NCBI GenBank assembly: GCA_017480525.1
Contig: JAFVAM010000025.1
Span: 1-64,000, forward strand
Direction: 5' to 3'
From: Bacteroidales bacterium
Lineage (GTDB): Bacteria > Bacteroidota > Bacteroidia > Bacteroidales > P3
DNA: 64,000 nt
Part shown: piece by piece, positions 24,765 to 31,587 of the stretch
Layout of the letters: every line of letters begins with the position of its first letter
How positions within the stretch are numbered: the stretch's first letter is position 1
The notes under the pieces: generated by a model
Databases searched by the model: none
What the model saw: only the letters and a program-made list of their open reading frames with translations
Told to the model about the DNA's origin: nothing
Program-made: the position numbers and the translations under genes

Positions 24765-25868
24765 TCAATCTTCTTTCTGCCGTGCCGAAAAGACGGGGTT
24801 GGCATACATCTCCAGGAAGATGCGTTGGTTTTCGCTGTCGCCCAATTGGTTCATGCGCTGTAGGAAGCGGTTTTTGATATCGGCGGAATAGTGCTGGCGG
24901 TGCTGTGAGGAGCCTGTCAGGAGGTCGTAGGCCAGATAGTTGGTGGGCATGAGACGGTAGAGCTTTTGGATGCGGCGGTCGAGCACTCCTGCCACATGTT
25001 CGGCCAGGTCGCCATCGGTGCTGATTTCATTGGCGCTCAGAGGTTTTCCTATCGAAAGGTGTATATGACCTTTGGGACCGATGATGCCGGTGGTGACGCT
25101 GTTGGTGTCCTCGCCTTCGGTTTTGTGGTATTCGCCTTTTTTTCTCTGACTCAGTTCGTTGGCTTTCATCAGGTCGCAGGGATCCCATTCGTAGGAGACG
25201 GCTACGGGGATAATGTTCAGGTCGGAGAGGGTTTGTTCCGCAGGAGTGTCGCTGCCGAGGGTGAGCATCTTGATGATGGCGGGGGCCGTGGAGTCGATGC
25301 CGTCCTTGCTGCGTCCGTTTTTCTGTGCAATCCACACCGTCTGCTTTTCGTCGACAATGAGGTGGTGCAGATATTGCGAGAGGTGCTGCAGGCTGCGGTA
25401 GAAAGCCTTGGGGTTGCCGCCACGCTCCATTTGGACAAGGTGGTTGCTCAGGAAGAGGTCGCGCAGCAGCGGCGTCTCCATCAGATTGTTTCCAAAGACG
25501 ATGTAGGAGGTCTCGTGCTTGCGCTCGATGAGTACCATCTGGAGCAGGAAAGCGTCGAGGGTGATGTCGCGGTGGTTGGAGATGAAGATGCAGGGTTTGC
25601 CACGGCGTATGTAGTCGAACCCGGAGCAGGAGAAACCCTCCGACGTGGTGCTGACGATGCGTCGGATGGCGTCGTACATGAAGGTGACCTGCAGCTCCTT
25701 GACGTTTTGTATTTTGCGCAGTCGCTCCATCGATTGCTCCACGGGTTGCTGCGGATAGATGAATCGCAGAATCTGCGGGATGAGTTCCCACTGGCAGATG
25801 CGGCCCAGCGCCTCGCGCATCTCCGCGTCGTTATAGGGCCTTATGTCGTCGAAATCGTGAGTTTCCAT
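24765..25868 (-). CDS. Acyltransferase of the glycerol-phosphate acyltransferase superfamily
   Basis: 367 residues. PCIFISNHRDITLDAFLL (93-110) contains the acyltransferase block I. Here the His99 to Asp105 spacing is five residues rather than the common four, with another Asp at 101. FGNNLMETPLLRDLFLSNHL is the region of block II, and EKQTVWIAQKNGRSKDG is block III. It probably acylates glycerol-3-phosphate or a lysophospholipid at the inner membrane. It follows gpsA by 11 bases, which makes the product of GpsA the likely substrate supply. Confidence 0.8.
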   Translation of the reverse strand: METHDFDDIRPYNDAEMREALGRICQWELIPQILRFIYPQQPVEQSMERLRKIQNVKELQVTFMYDAIRRIVSTTSEGFSCSGFDYIRRGKPCIFISNHRDITLDAFLLQMVLIERKHETSYIVFGNNLMETPLLRDLFLSNHLVQMERGGNPKAFYRSLQHLSQYLHHLIVDEKQTVWIAQKNGRSKDGIDSTAPAIIKMLTLGSDTPAEQTLSDLNIIPVAVSYEWDPCDLMKANELSQRKKGEYHKTEGEDTNSVTTGIIGPKGHIHLSIGKPLSANEISTDGDLAEHVAGVLDRRIQKLYRLMPTNYLAYDLLTGSSQHRQHYSADIKNRFLQRMNQLGDSENQRIFLEMYANPVFSARQKED

Positions 25869-25879
25869 TGCGTGGGGGG

Positions 25880-26872
25880 TTAGAATACGGTGTCGATGAG
25901 GGCGTCGATTTCGTCCTTGGGGTCTGTGCCTTCGTAAAGGACGCGGTAGACGGCTTCCACGATGGGCATGTCGTCGCTGCGGCCTATCATCATGCCCAGT
26001 TCATGGTAGTTTTTTGCGGAATAATAGCCTTCGGCCACGGTACCCATCTCTTTGAAAATCTCATCGAGGGGTAGACCTTTGGCTATCTCTTCGCCAAGGC
26101 GGCGGTTGCGGCTGTGCTTCGACCAGCAGGTGACCATCAGGTCACCGAGGTAGCAGTTGTCGGCAATGTTGCGGTTGGTTGAGGGGAACACCTGTATCAG
26201 GTGGCAAAGTTCGCGCATGGCTGCGCTGACCATCACGGCGTTGAGGTTGTCGCCGTAGCCAAGGCCTTGGCAGATGCCGGCGGCTATGGCGTAGACGTTC
26301 TTCAGCAATCCCACACGCTCCACGGCGAGGATGTCTGTGGTGTGGGTGGTGTGGAGATAGGGGCAACGCATCATCTGTTCCACTTCGACGGCCAACGAGG
26401 GGCTGTTAGAGGCCATGGTGAGGAACGTGGGCATGCAGAGGCTGGCCTCTTCGGCATGGGTCGGCCCGCTGATGACGCAGATGTCGTTTCGCTTGATTTT
26501 CAGCGTAGTCTCCAAGTAAGTCGATACCGCCACACGCTTGTCGGGCACCACTCCCTTGATGGCGGAGATGAACTTCTTGCCCTTGTAGGCCGACCGTGGC
26601 AGTTGGTCGAGTACGCTGGCGATGAAGGCAGAGGGGATGACGAGGAACAAATATTCGCTTTCGGACACTACCTTGGCTATATCGCCGCTGATGTTGGTCC
26701 GCGAGGTGTCTATCTGCACGTTGGGCAGGTGCTTGGGGTTGTGTCCGTCGCGCAAAAGTCCATTGCGCACTTCGTCGCTTCTCACCCACCAGTTGACCAT
26801 GCGGTCCGCCTGTTCCATCAGTATCTTAACAATTGCAGTGGCCCACGAGCCACTTCCAATTACTCCTATCAT
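25880..26872 (-). CDS. gpsA: NAD(P)-dependent glycerol-3-phosphate dehydrogenase
   Basis: 330 residues from MIGVIGSGSWATAIVKIL, the Rossmann GxGxW motif. NPKHLPNV, FISAIKGVVPD, ICVISGPTHAEE and GLLKNVYAIAAGICQGLGYGDN with the catalytic Lys are all present. A longer frame reaches 26935, but the -7 box at 26933-26940 lies on top of that ATG, so 26872 is the start. The enzyme makes sn-glycerol-3-phosphate for phospholipid synthesis and is co-transcribed with the downstream acyltransferase. Confidence 0.95.
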   Translation of the reverse strand: MIGVIGSGSWATAIVKILMEQADRMVNWWVRSDEVRNGLLRDGHNPKHLPNVQIDTSRTNISGDIAKVVSESEYLFLVIPSAFIASVLDQLPRSAYKGKKFISAIKGVVPDKRVAVSTYLETTLKIKRNDICVISGPTHAEEASLCMPTFLTMASNSPSLAVEVEQMMRCPYLHTTHTTDILAVERVGLLKNVYAIAAGICQGLGYGDNLNAVMVSAAMRELCHLIQVFPSTNRNIADNCYLGDLMVTCWSKHSRNRRLGEEIAKGLPLDEIFKEMGTVAEGYYSAKNYHELGMMIGRSDDMPIVEAVYRVLYEGTDPKDEIDALIDTVF

Positions 26873-26932
26873 TTTCTTATGTTGTTGAACCTCAATGGGT
26901 ATATGCCTGTTTTGTATTTGGCTTTCAAAGTG

Positions 26933-26940
26933 CAAATATA
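26933..26940 (-). promoter_or_regulatory. -7 box of the gpsA promoter
   Basis: Minus-strand TATATTTG followed by C. The expected start of transcription near 26926 gives a leader of about 54 bases and rules out the ATG at 26935. Confidence 0.6.
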
Positions 26941-27040
26941 CATATTCTTTTTCACATTTTATAACAAAAAAGTGCTAAATTCTGTTAAAATTCTTTGTTC
27001 GCTCTCGTGCATCTCTCTTCCATCGGCCGCGACACACCCC

Positions 27041-27185
27041 TGCACCATTGCCTTGCCAACATTCTCCCATTGCCTTGCCAACACCCTATCATCTCCTACT
27101 GTGGTCGGACTTGGTATGGTGTTGGTAGGGGGATGGTAGGGAGATGATACGGTGTTGGTGCCTTTTGTCTACTTGAAATCAGTGT
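27041..27185 (-). repeat. 11-mer hairpin repeat, copy 2 (inverted orientation)
   Basis: Lies in the 478-base gap between HU and gpsA. Read on the minus strand: a flank ending CAAAAG, five 11-nt units (first GCACCAACACC, last ATACCAAGTCC), GAC, loop CACA (27100-27103), GTA, then about five units of opposite sense starting GGAGATGATAG. It shares its flank and hairpin bases closely with copy 1. Apart from the HU terminator and the gpsA promoter, nothing else was seen in the gap. Confidence 0.85.
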
Positions 27186-27283
27186 TTTATGTGTTTTGTT
27201 TCGTGTTAAGTTCTTGATGGAGTGATTGTTATGGTGTAAAATTGGGTCGTAACCCGTCGGTTTCCATTCAGTGGAAAAAAAGA

Positions 27284-27311
27284 GGACGGGCCGCTTTTCT
27301 GCGGTCCGTCC
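27284..27311 (-). terminator. Terminator of the HU gene
   Basis: 11-bp stem GGACGGGCCGC / GCGGTCCGTCC (one G-T pair) with loop TTTTCT. On the minus strand it is followed by TCTTTTTTT. Confidence 0.8.
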
Positions 27312-27350
27312 CGATGGGTGTTGTTTTTTTTGCTGGCCAGCGTTGCGCTC

Positions 27351-27614
27351 TTATTTGAGGAGCTTGCTGCCGGCTTTGAATTTGGCCACCTTCTTGGCGG
27401 GCACTTTGACGGCCTTGCCGGTGCGGGGGTTCTTCGCGGTGCGGGCTTTGCGCTTCACAACGCTGAATGTGCCGAAGCCGATGAGCGTCACTTTCTCGCC
27501 TTTTTTCAGCTCTTCCTGAATGGCGTCGAAGCAAGCGGTCATGGCTTGTTTGGCGGCGACTTTGGTCATGCCGGTTTTGGCGGCCATGGCGTTAACAAGT
27601 TCGGTTTTGTTCAT
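27351..27614 (-). CDS. HU-family DNA-binding protein
   Basis: 87 residues, close to the 90 of E. coli HU. MNKTELVNAMAAKTGMTKVA, then GFGTFSVVKRKARTAKNPRT and KVPAKKVAKFKAG show the helical body and the beta-arm with its conserved NPRTG tip. It is a nucleoid protein that bends DNA without strict sequence preference. It has its own promoter and terminator and so is a single-gene unit. Confidence 0.95.
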   Translation of the reverse strand: MNKTELVNAMAAKTGMTKVAAKQAMTACFDAIQEELKKGEKVTLIGFGTFSVVKRKARTAKNPRTGKAVKVPAKKVAKFKAGSKLLK

Positions 27615-27661
27615 AATATTAATGTTTAAGGGTTTATGAATTTTTGTTTCTCTTTTCGCTG

Positions 27662-27694
27662 CAAATGTATGATTTTTTTTGAAAATGAAACAAA
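27662..27694 (-). promoter_or_regulatory. Promoter of the HU gene
   Basis: Minus-strand TTTG (27691-27694) and TACATTTG (27662-27669) separated by 21 bases. Confidence 0.65.
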
Positions 27695-27734
27695 TTTTTT
27701 TTGTTTTTTTTTTGAAAAAAAATGCTGTTGTTTC

Positions 27735-28670
27735 CTATTCTTTTGTTTTCCAGCCTGTTAGTTTGTTTCCGCGAAGGAAGTCTTCGATGGAATTTTTCTT
27801 TTTCCCGCTCATCTGGAGGCTCAAAATCTGTATAAAACCGTCTGTTACACCGATTTTTAAGGTCTTTTTTCCGTCGCATACGAGAGTTCCCGGAGTGCCT
27901 TCAGGGTCGGGGAGGGGTACGACGTCGAAGATTTTGAAAAGTACCTCGCGGCCATCGGGGTCGAGGAGGGTGAGGAGTGCGGCGGGGTAGGGGGATAGGC
28001 CTCGGACAAGGTTGGCCACTTTTTCGGCGGGTTGGTGGAGGTCGAGGAGGCAGAAGTCCTTGAAGATTTTGGGAGCCGCCGAAGGTGTGCCCACTTGCGG
28101 GTGGGGGTGGAGGCTGCCGTCGGCCATGCCGTCGAGGGTACGCACCACGAGGTCGCGGCCCATGACGGCCAGTCGGTCGTGGAGGCTGCCGGCGTTGTCG
28201 TCGGGGGTGATGGGGGTCTCTTTCTGGAGGAGAATCTGTCCTTCGTCGATGTGGTGGTTGAGGAGGAAGGTGGTTACGCCGGTGAGGGTGTCGCCGTTGA
28301 TGATGGCGTGGTTGATGGGTGCCGCGCCGCGGTAGGCGGGGAGGAGGGAGGCGTGGAGGTTGAAGGTGCCGAGGGGCGGCATGTTCCACACCGCCTCGGG
28401 GAGCATGCGGAAGGCCACGACGACGAACATGTCGGCCTTAAGGACTTTCAGCGCATCGAGAAATCCAGGGTCGCGCAGTTTCTCGGGCTGCAGGAGGGGT
28501 ATGCCATGGTCGAGGGCGTACTGTTTGACGGGGCTGAAGACGAGTTTCTGTCCGCGACCGGCTTGACGGTCGGGTACGGTGACGACGGCGGCCACCTCGT
28601 GGCCCGAATGCATGATGGCGTCGAGGCTTTCGACTGCAAAGTCGGGGGTTCCGAAGAAGACGGTGCGCAT
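27735..28670 (-). CDS. fmt: Methionyl-tRNA formyltransferase
   Basis: 311 residues, the family's normal length. MRTVFFGTPDFAVESLDAI, FRMLPEAVWNMPPLGTFNLH and ASLLPAYRGAAPINHAIING, with the catalytic Asn, His and Asp context, are intact. The C-terminal beta-barrel ends FLRGNKLTGWKTKE. It formylates initiator Met-tRNA using 10-formyl-THF. It begins 3 bases after ribH, last in the run from the S46 peptidase through rpoN and ribH. Confidence 0.96.
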   Translation of the reverse strand: MRTVFFGTPDFAVESLDAIMHSGHEVAAVVTVPDRQAGRGQKLVFSPVKQYALDHGIPLLQPEKLRDPGFLDALKVLKADMFVVVAFRMLPEAVWNMPPLGTFNLHASLLPAYRGAAPINHAIINGDTLTGVTTFLLNHHIDEGQILLQKETPITPDDNAGSLHDRLAVMGRDLVVRTLDGMADGSLHPHPQVGTPSAAPKIFKDFCLLDLHQPAEKVANLVRGLSPYPAALLTLLDPDGREVLFKIFDVVPLPDPEGTPGTLVCDGKKTLKIGVTDGFIQILSLQMSGKKKNSIEDFLRGNKLTGWKTKE

Positions 28671-28673
28671 GGG

Positions 28674-29174
28674 TCAGGCGGGATGGTCGAAGTCGATGGT
28701 TTGGTCGAGTTTGGCCATCTTGAGGGCGGCGATGGCACCTTCGACGCCTTTGTTGCCGTGGCATCCGCCGGCGCGGTCGAGGGCCTGCTGGAGGGTGTCG
28801 CAGGTGAGGACGCTGAAGATGATGGGACGCCCGCTTTGCACGGCCACATTGGTGAGGCCCTGCGAGACGGCCTGGCAGATGAACTCGAAGTGGCGGGTCT
28901 CGCCCTGGATGACGCATCCAATGCAGATGACGGCGTTGACGGAGGACCGCGCGACAAGGAGTTCGGCGGCGGTGGTGAGCTCGAAGGTTCCCGGCACACG
29001 GTAGACCCGTATGTTCTCTTCCTTGACGCCATGCTGGCGGAGGGTGTCCACGGCGCCTTTGAGGAGGGCGTCGGTCACCTGGGGGTTCCATTCGGCAGCC
29101 ACAACGGCTATGGTGTAGGGACTGCCGTCGGGAACGGCAGCGGGGTCGTAGTCGGAAAGGTTGGTCTTTTTCAT
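28674..29174 (-). CDS. ribH: 6,7-dimethyl-8-ribityllumazine synthase
   Basis: 166 residues. AAEWNPQVTDALLKGA (substrate loop), VPGTFELTTAAELLV, VICIGCVIQGETRHFEFICQ with the catalytic His, and AGGCHGNKGVEGA are all typical. It condenses ribityl-aminouracil (made via RibD) with dihydroxybutanone phosphate in the penultimate riboflavin step. No FMN riboswitch was seen upstream, because it directly follows the rpoN/M23 frame (7 bases). Confidence 0.96.
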   Translation of the reverse strand: MKKTNLSDYDPAAVPDGSPYTIAVVAAEWNPQVTDALLKGAVDTLRQHGVKEENIRVYRVPGTFELTTAAELLVARSSVNAVICIGCVIQGETRHFEFICQAVSQGLTNVAVQSGRPIIFSVLTCDTLQQALDRAGGCHGNKGVEGAIAALKMAKLDQTIDFDHPA

Positions 29175-29181
29175 GAGGGGG

Positions 29182-31581
29182 TCAGAAGTCTTTTATATTA
29201 TATGTATTTGTGGAGCTTGAAGAGGGTTTCTTCTTGCTTTTCTTGCTTTCTTTGATGATGCTGTTGTCGGCCTTGTAGTCGAGTTGCTGGCCATGGCGCG
29301 GTTGGTGAATGCCGAAGTAGGTTTTGTCGAGGTGGAGTTTCTTGGTGCGCAGGGAGAAGGTGGAGAAGTCGAGGATCCATTCCGGGTCGAAGGTCTGGTA
29401 GAGGAAGCGGCATTCGAAATGGAGGTGGGGGCCTGTGGAGTTGCCTGTGGAACCGCCGAGGCCTATGATTTCGCCTGCGGCGACGGTTTGGTTGGGTTTG
29501 ACGTTGATTTTGGAGAGGTGGCCGTAGAGGGTTTCAAGGCCGTTGGGGTGGCGCACGACGATGCAGTTGCCGTAGCCGCCCATGCGTGAGGCCACGCGGA
29601 CGACGCCGGCGAAGGCGCAGCGCACGGGGTCACCGGTGTTGAGGCGTATGTCGACGCCGTGGTGGCCGCGCTGCCAGCGCCAGCCGTAGTTGGAGGTCTT
29701 GGCATTGCGCACGGGGAAGCAGAAGTCGGCGCTGTCGCGCACGAGGAGGATGTTGATTTCGTCGGGCAGGAAGTCCAGCTGGGTGCGTCCCAAGGGGTTG
29801 ACGCGGTGGTGGGGGAACCCGTCGTACCAGAGGGGTACGAGTGCGCGGTCTGTGGTGCTCTCGCTGCTCTCGTCGGTCTTTGCGGCTTGGCGGATGGCCT
29901 TGACGGCGGCTTTGCTCTCGCTTTTCTTTTTTTCGTTTTTCTGTGCATCGGCAGGTTTGGCGGCGGCTTTGCCTATGCGTGTGCGTGTGTCCTGTGCGGG
30001 AGGCTGGGTGTGGTTGGCGGCTTCGAGGCGCGCGTTGATGAGGGAGTCGTAGTAGGAGACTTGCGCCTGCAGGAGGCCTGCCGGGGATGCGAGGAGGAGC
30101 AGGATGAGCAGCACACGGCGCAGGCGCGCCACGGGGATGCCGAGTTGCTCGCGGTATTTGGCCACGGTGCGCCGAGCCACGGGGAAGCCCTGGGTGTTGA
30201 GCAGATGCGTGATGGCGTCGTCGGAGAGGGGCGCACGTTTGTCCTCGGCATGGATGGCATCGGCCACGCGCTGCTTGATGGTCTCGACGGAGATTTCGTC
30301 GCCGTCGCCGGTGGCGAGGCCTTTGGAGAAGCAGTCCTTGAGGGGGATGGTGCCGAAGTCGGTCTGGAGGTATTTGCTGTTGGCCATGCGCGACACCGTG
30401 GAGATGTCGAGACCCGTGGCCTCGGCCACTTCGCGCTGGCGCATGGGCTGCATCTGGTCGGGGTCGCCGGTGAGGAGAAATCGACGCTGGTGGCTGACGA
30501 TGTATCGCATGACGCGCACGATGGTGTCGTGGCGCTGTTGGAGGAGGTCGATGAAACCCTGCGCGTCGGCCTGCTTGGTGCGGAGGAACTGGAGGGTCTC
30601 GCGGTCGGCGGGCGTGGTCTTGGCGCCGTGGCGTTCGCGGTCGTCCTTCTGTTGTTCCATCTGGGCGAGGAGGTCGGTGTAGTATGTGTTAAGGTTGAGG
30701 CGCGGGAGGTTGCCGTCGTTGAGGTAGAAGGAGAGTTGGCCGTCGTGCTGATGGAGGATGATGTCGGGGGTGAAGGTGGCAGCGGCGGAATCGCTGTCGG
30801 CATCGGAGCTGCCGGGCTTGGGGTTGAGGCGGCGGATGAGTGCCGAAGCGCTCTCGAGGGCGGCTTCGTCGATGGCGAGAGCGTTGCAGAGACGCTCGTG
30901 GCGATGGTTGGCGAAGTCGTCGAAATGGTCTCTCACGATGGCTGTGGCCAGCGTCAGGATGCTATCGGGTGCTTGGGCGAGGCCGCTCTCTTCCGAGGCC
31001 ATACGCTGCAGCTGCAGCAGCAGGCACTCTTGCAGGTTGCGGGCACCGATGCCCGGCGGGTCGAGGCTCTGGATGATGCGCAACACTTCGAGTACCTCGT
31101 CGCGCGAGGCCTCGATGCCCTGGCGGAAAGCCATGTCGTTGGTGACGAGGTCGAGGTCGCGGCTCAGGTATCCGGCGTCGTCGAGTGTGCCGATGAGCTC
31201 GTTGGCGATGAGCCGTTGGCGGTCGGAGAGGCGACGGGAGATGAGTTGCGAAGCGAGGCGGTCGGAGAAGGAGAGAGTGTCGGAGAGGACGAACTCGTGA
31301 CTCACAGTGTTGGGATCGTGTTCCTGATGTTCGCGGTAGTCGAAAGCGTAGTCGTCGTCCTCGTCGGTGTCCCAGTCGGAGCGGTCGTGGTCGTTGGCGG
31401 AGGCCAGGGTGTCGATGTCCTCGGCATTGTCCGGCACATCGGCTTCGAGCAGGGGATTTTTCTCTATCTCCTCTTTGATGGCCTGCTCGAGGTCAGTGAC
31501 GGGCAACTGCAGCAGACGCATGAGCTGTATCTGTTGCGGTGAGAGCTTCTGCTGCAGTTGCTGTCGCTGGATTTGTTTCAT
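29182..31581 (-). CDS. rpoN: RNA polymerase sigma-54 factor fused in frame to a signal-peptide-bearing M23 peptidase
   Basis: 799 residues in one frame. Residues 1-50 are sigma-54 region I (QQKLSPQQIQLMRLLQLPV), about 100-290 the core-binding region, 383-403 the HTH (AEATGLDISTVSRMANSKYL), and 469-478 the complete RpoN box ARRTVAKYRE. With no stop, residues 484-507 form a classical signal peptide (VARLRRVLLILLLLASPAG, cleavage near LLQAQ). A Lys/Ala linker and an M23 (LytM) peptidase domain follow, with HHGVD at 640-644 and HLHFE at 719-723. Val484 is a GTG (30130-30132) that could start the peptidase alone. Normal RpoN ends near residue 490, so either a translated fusion or a lost rpoN stop with internal initiation is needed. 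Confidence 0.92.
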   Translation of the reverse strand: MKQIQRQQLQQKLSPQQIQLMRLLQLPVTDLEQAIKEEIEKNPLLEADVPDNAEDIDTLASANDHDRSDWDTDEDDDYAFDYREHQEHDPNTVSHEFVLSDTLSFSDRLASQLISRRLSDRQRLIANELIGTLDDAGYLSRDLDLVTNDMAFRQGIEASRDEVLEVLRIIQSLDPPGIGARNLQECLLLQLQRMASEESGLAQAPDSILTLATAIVRDHFDDFANHRHERLCNALAIDEAALESASALIRRLNPKPGSSDADSDSAAATFTPDIILHQHDGQLSFYLNDGNLPRLNLNTYYTDLLAQMEQQKDDRERHGAKTTPADRETLQFLRTKQADAQGFIDLLQQRHDTIVRVMRYIVSHQRRFLLTGDPDQMQPMRQREVAEATGLDISTVSRMANSKYLQTDFGTIPLKDCFSKGLATGDGDEISVETIKQRVADAIHAEDKRAPLSDDAITHLLNTQGFPVARRTVAKYREQLGIPVARLRRVLLILLLLASPAGLLQAQVSYYDSLINARLEAANHTQPPAQDTRTRIGKAAAKPADAQKNEKKKSESKAAVKAIRQAAKTDESSESTTDRALVPLWYDGFPHHRVNPLGRTQLDFLPDEINILLVRDSADFCFPVRNAKTSNYGWRWQRGHHGVDIRLNTGDPVRCAFAGVVRVASRMGGYGNCIVVRHPNGLETLYGHLSKINVKPNQTVAAGEIIGLGGSTGNSTGPHLHFECRFLYQTFDPEWILDFSTFSLRTKKLHLDKTYFGIHQPRHGQQLDYKADNSIIKESKKSKKKPSSSSTNTYNIKDF

Positions 31582-31587
31582 TATTAT

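Noticed and set aside
28674..29174. FMN riboswitch for ribH or ribD
   Set aside because: ribH follows rpoN/M23 by 7 bases and ribD has an almost absent leader, so there is no room for the aptamer.
29659..31542. Long plus-strand frame opposite rpoN/M23
   Set aside because: Antisense to well-conserved sigma-54 motifs, with no recognisable domain.
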